From Myxococcota bacterium (GTDB lineage Bacteria > Myxococcota_A > Polyangia > HGW-17), in the NCBI GenBank assembly GCA_018821745.1, contig JAHJLU010000018.1, forward strand, positions 1-12,491: a stretch of 12,491 nucleotides of DNA, in the 5' to 3' direction. Numbering within the stretch: position 1 is the stretch's first letter; each line of letters starts with the position of its first letter. The notes beneath the pieces were generated by a model. It saw only the letters and a list, made by a program, of their open reading frames with translations, was not told where the DNA came from and made no database searches. Shown here piece by piece: positions 7,288 through 12,491 of this stretch. The position numbers were made by a program, and so were the translations under genes.

Positions 7288-7317
7288 ATTATGACACGCA
7301 GGCCATGAAGGTGTAAA
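7288..7317 (-). promoter_or_regulatory. Candidate promoter with extended -10 for the beta-helix lipoprotein
   Basis: On the minus strand TTTACA (7317-7312) and CATAAT (7293-7288) are 18 bases apart, both 5/6 matches, with a TGT just before the -10 (an extended -10 motif). The start would be near 7281, giving a very short leader of about 16 bases that still includes the AGGAG site. This placement also argues that the upstream in-frame ATG at 7334 is not used. Confidence 0.5.
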
Positions 7318-7407
7318 TGAAAATAGCGGGCCACGCGATGGCATGGAAGGATTCCTGCTTGCCCGGACCAAAAAGGGAGGGACTTTTTCCTGTGCCGTGG
7401 CGCCCAA

Positions 7408-7440
7408 CTGGGTTAGGATATCACACAAACCTAAGCCCGG
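7408..7440. other. Inverted repeat in the divergent intergenic region
   Basis: On the plus strand CTGGGTTAGG (7408-7417) can pair with CCTAAGCCCGG (7430-7440), forming 10 pairs including one T-G wobble, with one bulged G (7435) and a 12-base loop. It sits 43 bases before the lipoprotein ATG at 7483 and between the divergent genes. It could be an operator or a leader RNA hairpin. No U-tract follows, so it is not a standard terminator. Confidence 0.45.
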
Positions 7441-7482
7441 GAGACACCCCGGAGCGTGAAGGCTCATTCCCCAGGAGGCTCC

Positions 7483-8133
7483 ATGAAAACCGCCCTCTTC
7501 CTTACGCTGATTCTTGTCCTCTCCTCATGCGCTTCTCCCAAAGAGCAAGAGGCTCCCAAGACAACCCCAGAACCCAAAGACGGGCAGACCACCACCGTTG
7601 AAACCAAAAACACTGACACCGGGGGTCTCCCTGTCGTAAAAACGCCGGGATCGGGGGAATCGCTCATCAGCCTCAAGAATATTGGCGATATCTCCAGGGG
7701 GCTCAGCCGCCCCCAGCTCATTAAGGTGATCAGGGCGGCCATGCCCGGTCTGCGCCGGTGCTCCATGCGGCACAAGGCAATCTCCCGTTTTCGGCTCAGG
7801 GTGACCGTCTCCGGTGAAGGCAAAGTCACCGCGCTTTCCCTGGGCAAGGTCACCGGCACACCGCTTGAAAAATGTGTCCGCGCCGTTTACAGCCGCATGA
7901 TCTTCCCCCTCTTCACGGGCCCCGCCGTCACCTTCACCTATGTCTTCAGAAGCCCCAAAAGGTCCGCAAGCGGCAAAGGTGGCAGTGGACTGGGCGGCAA
8001 AGGATCCGGTGGCAGTGGACTGGGCGGCGGTGATAGCACGGATGACCGCGATGAGGATACTGAGGCGCCCGATAAACCTTCAGATGTCAACACCGGTCAC
8101 AAACACGACGATCAGGGCAGCGAGGACCTCTAG
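7483..8133 (+). CDS. Lipoprotein with AgmX/PglI C-terminal-like domain and Gly-rich tail
   Basis: This 216-residue protein starts at the ATG at 7483, which has AGGAGG 4 bases upstream. An in-frame ATG at 7456 lacks such a site and extends the signal oddly. Residues 1-15 are a lipoprotein signal with lipobox LSSC (Cys16), followed by a Lys/Thr/Pro-rich linker to about 70. Residues about 74-156 match the AgmX/PglI C-terminal type of domain: helix LSRPQLIKVIRAAMPGLRRC, strands FRLRVTVSGEGKVTALSLG, then EKCVRAVYSRMIFPLFTGPA. Cys93 and Cys131 are probably a disulphide pair. These TonB-C-like domains are common in myxobacterial envelope and gliding-related proteins. Residues 161-184 are a Gly/Ser-rich stretch with an internal repeat, and the rest is acidic and disordered (184-216). 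It probably sits in the periplasm tethered to a membrane. Its partner is unknown and no ExbB/ExbD or gliding gene is in the window. Confidence 0.85.
   Translation: MKTALFLTLILVLSSCASPKEQEAPKTTPEPKDGQTTTVETKNTDTGGLPVVKTPGSGESLISLKNIGDISRGLSRPQLIKVIRAAMPGLRRCSMRHKAISRFRLRVTVSGEGKVTALSLGKVTGTPLEKCVRAVYSRMIFPLFTGPAVTFTYVFRSPKRSASGKGGSGLGGKGSGGSGLGGGDSTDDRDEDTEAPDKPSDVNTGHKHDDQGSEDL
7978..8028 (+). repeat. Exact 21-base direct repeat in the Gly-rich tail
   Basis: The 21 bases at 7978-7998 (GGTGGCAGTGGACTGG and five more) recur exactly at 8008-8028, with a 30-base period. They encode two GGSGLGG segments in frame. This is a likely recent slippage duplication in low-complexity sequence and lies in the disordered tail, outside the folded domain. 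Confidence 0.85.
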
Positions 8134-8174
8134 GAAACCCACCCGCAATCTCAGACCTGACCGCAACCTGGTCC

Positions 8175-8207
8175 CGTTGCCCGTCATTATGGGCTCCTCT
8201 CTTTCTC
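8175..8207 (+). terminator. Weak hairpin after the AgmX-like lipoprotein
   Basis: GCCC and GGGC can form a 4-bp stem around an 8-base loop (GTCATTAT), followed by a pyrimidine-rich run (TCCTCTCTTTCTCT). The stem is short and the tract is not pure U, so this is only a tentative terminator about 45 bases past the stop at 8133. Confidence 0.2.
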
Positions 8208-8246
8208 TGGCGCACCATCCACCTTAGCCCCGCACAAATGATGAAT

Positions 8247-8275
8247 TTGCCAATGGGTTTGGATTGCATTATAAC
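8247..8275 (+). promoter_or_regulatory. Candidate sigma70-type promoter for the nucleotidyltransferase
   Basis: TTGCCA (8247-8252) and TATAAC (8270-8275) are separated by 17 bases, each a 5/6 match. Transcription would start near 8282, about 49 bases before the ATG at 8331. This promoter lies inside the longest possible reading frame (from 8238). That supports the downstream ATG as the real start. Confidence 0.5.
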
Positions 8276-8330
8276 CACTGGCATTCTTACCTGTTTAGCC
8301 CCATCAGGGTGGGCGATTGGGGGGAAATCC

Positions 8331-9017
8331 ATGGGCGCGGTTGAACACACTGACTCGATTCTTTTCAACGGGCTGAGGCTCCCCACGGAGCGCCACCTCG
8401 AGTATCTTGAGTTTCTGAGCCGGCAGTGCGCGAATTTGGGCATCGGCTGGGCAGTCAAGGGTTCCCTGGCCCGGGGCACCGCCCGTGAGCACTCCGACAT
8501 TGACCTGCTCCTCTTTATGCCAAAAGAATTAATTATTATTGATGATCTGGTGGAATTCAGCGAGCCCCTCATGGTGAACTTTACACAGCGCCCCGCGGGA
8601 ATCGTCATGATCACCTACGCTGGCGGCCTCTGCGTGGAGCTCGACTGCCGGGAGGCCATTTCACAAGATGAATACGATGACGTGGTGATCATCAGCGACA
8701 GGAATTTGCAAATAGCGTCCGGGGAGATTGTCAGGAAACACGTTTTGACAAAATATGCGGGAGACAAACCCTGGTCCATGGATCTCCGCCTTCTCTACAA
8801 GTCGCTCATCAAGTACCTGTGCCACAGGGAAGAAGCCGCCGAGGGTCTGCTGAGGGAATTTGAAGAGAAAGTGCAGCAGCCCGCTCCCGTGACCGGCTAC
8901 TCCCAAAAAGCGGAGCACCTCTACGGGCTGTTCCGGCACAATCAAAGCATCGGAGAAAAGCTGGACAATGAGATACGCAGCCTGCTGGAAAAGGCAAAAC
9001 AGCGTGATTCCCGGTAA
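8331..9017 (+). CDS. Pol-beta-type nucleotidyltransferase, GSX10DXD motif
   Basis: The chosen start (ATG 8331) gives 228 residues. The frame stays open to an ATG at 8238, but the extra 31 residues look unconserved, lack a ribosome binding site and overlap a promoter candidate; GGGGGG lies 6 bases before 8331. The catalytic signature is GS (44-45), ten residues, then D56-I-D58, the exact GSX10DXD spacing of minimal nucleotidyltransferases such as MntA. E103 or D105 (VELD) could supply the third metal carboxylate. Residues 146-228 are a helical C-terminal region of unknown fold. Such enzymes move NMP from an NTP onto a protein, RNA, antibiotic or other small molecule. No HEPN toxin gene and no RX4-6H motif is seen beside or inside it, so a MntA/HepT-like pair is not supported here. 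It probably acts in the cytoplasm. The acceptor is unknown. Confidence 0.8.
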   Translation: MGAVEHTDSILFNGLRLPTERHLEYLEFLSRQCANLGIGWAVKGSLARGTAREHSDIDLLLFMPKELIIIDDLVEFSEPLMVNFTQRPAGIVMITYAGGLCVELDCREAISQDEYDDVVIISDRNLQIASGEIVRKHVLTKYAGDKPWSMDLRLLYKSLIKYLCHREEAAEGLLREFEEKVQQPAPVTGYSQKAEHLYGLFRHNQSIGEKLDNEIRSLLEKAKQRDSR

Positions 9018-9162
9018 CATTCATTTCTGCACTGCAGCAGGCAAAAAAACGGGGAGCACCAACGGGAAGGTGATGATGGCGACGAAGAATGGATGGAGGC
9101 ATGATGATAGAGTCTGGCAATGAAGGTGGCGAGGGGCATCAACTCTGAGACCCCCTTTGATC

Positions 9163-9191
9163 TTGGCTTGCCCTCTCAAAACCTATACAAT
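9163..9191 (+). promoter_or_regulatory. Candidate promoter for the Ser/Thr kinase
   Basis: TTGGCT (9163-9168) and TACAAT (9186-9191) are 17 bases apart, 4/6 and 5/6 matches. The start would be near 9198 and leave a leader of about 57 bases before the kinase ATG at 9255. An overlapping TATACA frames the same -10 zone differently. Confidence 0.35.
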
Positions 9192-9254
9192 CATGGGGAA
9201 GCATGGTGATGAACCAGCGCAAAGTCACCCCTGTTCAATGGCGGTATTTCCCCT

Positions 9255-12203
9255 ATGACGACAAAAAAAGATGTTCCCAATGGCTCAAAGGAGACGCTTC
9301 TCGGAACTCCCCCTTCCCTCGTGATTTCAAAGGTGGAGACCAATAAAAATGAGCACCTCCCCGGGGAGCTCCCCGCTTCTTCAGCAGATGCAATATCCAG
9401 CGCGCAAACAGTTGCGGCGCCCAACGTGCCGAAGATGGCCCCTCCACAACAGCCGGCCTCCACAGATGACCACTCCCACTCCGAGCTTGAGGCCGCCAGC
9501 ACTTTACTCTTTGAACACATCACCAGGGAGCACCCCGGACGGTACATCTCCCGGCATGAGATTGGAAAGGGCGGGATAGGCAAGGTAGAATGCTCCTATG
9601 ACAGCCATATCGGCAGAGATGTGGCCATCAAAGAGCTGCTCCCGCGGTTTGTCTCCATATTACCCGGTGGAAACTCCACCCCCAGCCAGACGGAGGTGCG
9701 ATTTCTCAACGAGGCCCGCATCACGGGCTACCTGGAGCATCCGGGGATTGTCCCCGTGTACGAGATGGGACAAAAGGAAGACGGCAGTATCTATTATGCC
9801 ATGAAGCTGGTCCAGGGGAGCACCCTCTCCTCCATGATCGCACAAAAATCCCTCAAAAAGCGTCTGGAGCTCCTTCCCAATTTTCTCGAGGTGTGCAACG
9901 CCATCGCCTATGCCCACAGCAAAGGGGTTATCCACCGGGACCTGAAACCGGAGAACATCATGCTGGGCCAGTTCGGCGAGACGATTGTCCTTGATTGGGG
10001 TTTGGCCAAGAAGCGCGACAGCGCCGATCTTGCCAGAGGGGAGCTGGAGAAGGCGCTGGCCGCCCTCAAGAGCCAGTTGGAAATTGAGACAGCCTCGGGG
10101 ACACCGCTCGGGACACCCCAGTATATGCCCCCCGAGCAGGCGAGAGGTCTGCTGGATCAGGTGGATGAACGATCCGACGTCTACACGCTGGGGGCGATCC
10201 TGTACGAGATCCTCACGGGGCATCCGCCATTCTCAAAGAGCACTCCCCTGGCGACCATCCTGGCGGTTGTCGAGGAAGAGGTGGTCCCTCCCAATGAACA
10301 CGACAGTCATATCCCCGTGGAGCTTGCCACCATCGCGGTCAAGGCGCTCTCTAAAAACAAAGAGGACCGATACGAGACCGCCCTTTCCCTCGCCCGGGAG
10401 ATCACGCAATGGCTCCATGGTGGGCTGGTCCGGTCCCACAACTACTCCCTCCCGGAGCTGCTCAAGAAGTGGGTCCGACAGCATAAAAAGTGGATCATTA
10501 CCGCCCTGGTCCTTATGCTGACCGCTGTGGGAGCACTGGTCACCGGGAGCCTCCTGGAGAGCAAAAAAGAGCAGCAGCGGGTGCGCAGGCACCAGGCGGA
10601 GGTTATCTCACAGGTCAAAGAAATCATTGCCGACATACAGAGTCCAGGGAAAAAGAGCGGGCACTGGTTTGACACCTATTTAATGAAACTCATCTCCCTC
10701 AAGGAGGAGGTGACCGAGGGGTACCTCCTCTCGCTCATGGACCACGAGAACATGGTGGTACGAAAAATGGTGGTCCGTGCCCTGGGCGGCATGAAAAGCA
10801 GGCGGGCGACACAGGCACTCATGGAGCGCCTCGCCAATAAAAAGGAGTCCTCCGAGGCCATGGTCGTGGAGCTTATCAAGTCCCTGGGAATCATCGGAGA
10901 CCCGGCCTCCAACTCCATTGTCCAGAAAACCCGGTGGGAATACGGTCAGTTCAGCCACCTCTGGCAAAGTACAGAGCTGGCCTACAAAATGATCCCTGTA
11001 CCGGAACCTGTTGATTTCTCGAAGATGACCGCGAGTGATCTCCATCTCCGCGGGAAGGCGCTCTTCAACAAGGGGTTCATCCAGAAAGCCATTTCGGCCT
11101 TTGAGGCGGCCATGGCAAAAGACCCGGGAGATTTCCGGATCCTCAATATGCTCAGCATTGCCCACAAGAATCTTGAGCAGAACACAAAGGCCATCGCCTA
11201 CGCAACGAAGGCCATCACGCTGGATCATAACAACAGGTCCTACGGACTCAACACCAGAGGACTCCTCTATCGCAAGATTGAGCGGTACGACCTGGCCCTC
11301 GCAGACTACAATGAGGTGCTGGGTTTGCGGCCCAATTGGTCCACAGGATTCAACAACAGGGCGCTTGTCTATATCGCCATGGGCAGGGTGGACCTGGCAA
11401 TCGCCGACTACAAAAAAGCCTTCGCCCTCAACCCAAAATTGAGATCCTACTCCTATAACCTCTCCACCCTCTATTTCTCCATGGGTGATATGGAAAAGGC
11501 CTACGCCTATATCAAAAAGTCCCTCGCCCTCAACCCCGATAACCTCAACAGCAATCTGGCGCTCGCGCGGTTCAAGCAGTGGGAGAAGCACTATGATGAC
11601 GCGGAGGCTGTCCTGACACGGATGTTCGAGATTTACGGCCTCAACGATGAGCTGGCCTTCACCAAAATTACGCTCCATTCCATTAAGGGAGAGGTCCAGG
11701 GCATCCGCGACCAGGTGGCCGCCCTGAAAAAGATTCCATCCCCATCTCGATACCCTCTGAAATATCTTGCCCTTGGGCACTATCTGCTGGGACAGTATTC
11801 CCAGGGGTTTGCGGCGGCACTCAGGAGCATGGGACTGAAGAAGGGCAACAACAAGACGCGCCTCTACGCGCTGGTCAGGAGCCTCCCGCTGCTCCTCAAA
11901 CTCAACAGACTCTCCGATTTCAGGAAGCTCGCGGCCCCGCTGGTGTCCCGCCAGGAGCCACAGTGGATCGACACGGTCACGTTGTTTCTCATGGGGGAGC
12001 TCACCGGTGATGCATTGAAAAAGTCAAGCATCTCGCTTGAGAGGGAGTTTGAAGGGACGTACTACAGGGGCCTGCGGCATCTCATGGAGGGGGACCCCGC
12101 CAGAGCGCTTCCACTGCTGCAGCGAGTCGTTGAAAAACCCCTCCTCGAAAAGGTGGAGTGGATCTATGCCCACACGCTCCTCGCCGACCTGAAGAAAAAA
12201 TAG
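9255..12203 (+). CDS. Membrane Ser/Thr protein kinase (Hanks type) with HEAT-like and TPR repeats
   Basis: This 982-residue protein has a disordered N-terminus (1-95) and a kinase domain at about 97-388. The P-loop is GKGGIGKV (104-111), VAIK gives Lys126, the helix C Glu is E153, and HRDLKPEN is at 227-234. The magnesium motif is DWG (247-249) in place of DFG, as in many Myxococcota and Planctomycetes kinases. An extended activation segment ends in GTPQYMPPEQ (286-295). The catalytic residues are all present, so it is probably active. One membrane helix (about 413-432) follows, then HEAT-like helices (about 475-560) and TPR repeats from about 595 to at least 780, probably outside the cytoplasm and protein-binding. 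There are no PASTA domains. The ATG at 9255 is the first in frame after a stop at 9210, but no ribosome binding site is visible before it. I would not name the gene. Regulation and substrates are unknown. Confidence 0.9.
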   Translation: MTTKKDVPNGSKETLLGTPPSLVISKVETNKNEHLPGELPASSADAISSAQTVAAPNVPKMAPPQQPASTDDHSHSELEAASTLLFEHITREHPGRYISRHEIGKGGIGKVECSYDSHIGRDVAIKELLPRFVSILPGGNSTPSQTEVRFLNEARITGYLEHPGIVPVYEMGQKEDGSIYYAMKLVQGSTLSSMIAQKSLKKRLELLPNFLEVCNAIAYAHSKGVIHRDLKPENIMLGQFGETIVLDWGLAKKRDSADLARGELEKALAALKSQLEIETASGTPLGTPQYMPPEQARGLLDQVDERSDVYTLGAILYEILTGHPPFSKSTPLATILAVVEEEVVPPNEHDSHIPVELATIAVKALSKNKEDRYETALSLAREITQWLHGGLVRSHNYSLPELLKKWVRQHKKWIITALVLMLTAVGALVTGSLLESKKEQQRVRRHQAEVISQVKEIIADIQSPGKKSGHWFDTYLMKLISLKEEVTEGYLLSLMDHENMVVRKMVVRALGGMKSRRATQALMERLANKKESSEAMVVELIKSLGIIGDPASNSIVQKTRWEYGQFSHLWQSTELAYKMIPVPEPVDFSKMTASDLHLRGKALFNKGFIQKAISAFEAAMAKDPGDFRILNMLSIAHKNLEQNTKAIAYATKAITLDHNNRSYGLNTRGLLYRKIERYDLALADYNEVLGLRPNWSTGFNNRALVYIAMGRVDLAIADYKKAFALNPKLRSYSYNLSTLYFSMGDMEKAYAYIKKSLALNPDNLNSNLALARFKQWEKHYDDAEAVLTRMFEIYGLNDELAFTKITLHSIKGEVQGIRDQVAALKKIPSPSRYPLKYLALGHYLLGQYSQGFAAALRSMGLKKGNNKTRLYALVRSLPLLLKLNRLSDFRKLAAPLVSRQEPQWIDTVTLFLMGELTGDALKKSSISLEREFEGTYYRGLRHLMEGDPARALPLLQRVVEKPLLEKVEWIYAHTLLADLKKK

Positions 12204-12234
12204 TCCCGCCCCGCAGCAACACTGAAATCATACT

Positions 12235-12271
12235 GCCCCGAAGAGAAACTTATTTGTACTTGGGCTTTTTT
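12235..12271 (+). terminator. Likely rho-independent terminator after the kinase
   Basis: GCCC (12235-12238) and AAG (12241-12243) pair with CTT-GGGC (12259-12265), leaving a two-base CG bulge and a 15-base loop. Six T residues follow directly (12266-12271). It lies 32 bases past the kinase stop. The bulge weakens it, but stem plus T-run is the usual pattern. Confidence 0.45.
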
Positions 12272-12454
12272 GTGCTACGCCAACAGAACGCGGTCCCCGA
12301 AGAGTCCGTGACAGGGTTTCCGGTGCGTTGAATTCGCTCTTTGCGGCCTCCACCAGATGCACGGATCCAAAAACCGGGGACCCGGGTTCATTTTGCCCGC
12401 GGCACGGGAGAGTGCTCCCCACGCACGCGGCTTGTTTCGGAGTGTGTGACCACC

Positions 12455-12491
12455 ATGAGAACATTACTGCTGCTCTGTCTCTCTCTCTTCC
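12455..12491 (+). CDS. Start of a probable secreted protein (cut by right edge)
   Basis: Only 12 codons are in the window, MRTLLLLCLSLF, which read as the start of a signal peptide: one basic residue and then a leucine-rich core. The Cys may or may not be part of a lipobox, and the sequence ends too soon to say. A GGAG lies about 13 bases upstream, farther than ideal. The kinase terminator candidate precedes it, so it is probably transcribed separately. The function is unknown. Confidence 0.45.
   Translation, partial: MRTLLLLCLSLF

Noticed and set aside
6309..7316. A 335-codon plus frame opposite the beta-helix lipoprotein
   Set aside because: It is antisense to a gene with a lipobox, ribosome binding site and recognisable fold. 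Its own start has no signals.
8331..9017. A HEPN-MNT toxin-antitoxin locus
   Set aside because: Only the nucleotidyltransferase is present. Neither neighbour is a HEPN protein and no RX4-6H motif is seen in the C-terminal region.
10680..11780. A 366-codon minus frame opposite the kinase C-terminus
   Set aside because: It is an antisense shadow of the HEAT/TPR coding region.
12228..12464. A 78-codon minus frame at the right end
   Set aside because: It runs through the kinase terminator candidate and the start of the next plus-strand gene. It has no recognisable motif.

Overview
The window looks like chromosomal DNA from a GC-rich, Gram-negative, deltaproteobacterial-type organism (Myxococcota, Bradymonadota or a related lineage). 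This is inferred from its protein types. They include an OmpA-style outer-membrane protein with thrombospondin type 3 (TSP3) repeats, a very long TSP3 protein with a Cys-containing C-terminal anchor tail, a lipoprotein with an AgmX/PglI-like domain, and a one-TM Ser/Thr kinase with TPRs and a DWG motif. There is no rRNA, tRNA, CRISPR array, insertion sequence or phage gene. No complete gene carries a visible frameshift, and the only truncated genes are those cut by the window edges.

Left arm, all on the minus strand, read from right to left. A beta-helix lipoprotein (7265-5832) comes first, then an unrecognised 120-residue helical protein (5717-5355) and a small class III nucleotidyl cyclase-domain protein (5194-4565). 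After a gap of about 330 bases comes a 1067-residue secreted protein (4231-1028) with two lectin-like beta-sandwich units, about 700 residues of Ca2+-binding TSP3 repeats and a C-terminal anchor. Last, 17 bases further on, is an OmpA-like barrel/TSP3 protein (from 1010, running off the left edge). The last two are probably one transcript and probably both act at the cell surface.

Right arm, all on the plus strand. An AgmX/PglI-like lipoprotein (7483-8133) is followed by a Pol-beta-fold nucleotidyltransferase (8331-9017), a 982-residue membrane Ser/Thr kinase with HEAT-like and TPR repeats (9255-12203), and the first 12 codons of a probable secreted protein (12455 to the right edge). The two arms diverge from 7266-7482.

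Most genes have an AGGAG-type ribosome binding site, and several have their own sigma70-like promoter candidate. The window therefore reads as mostly single-gene units with a shared theme of envelope proteins and signalling, rather than one pathway operon. The cyclase-domain protein and the kinase are the signalling proteins. Five proteins are exported by signal peptide, counting the two edge fragments. Nothing here clearly forms a new multi-gene system. The most interesting points are the lectin/TSP3 protein with its anchor tail next to an OmpA/TSP3 partner, the Arg-to-Lys change in the cyclase, the GSX10DXD nucleotidyltransferase without a HEPN partner, and the HEAT-plus-TPR module on the kinase.
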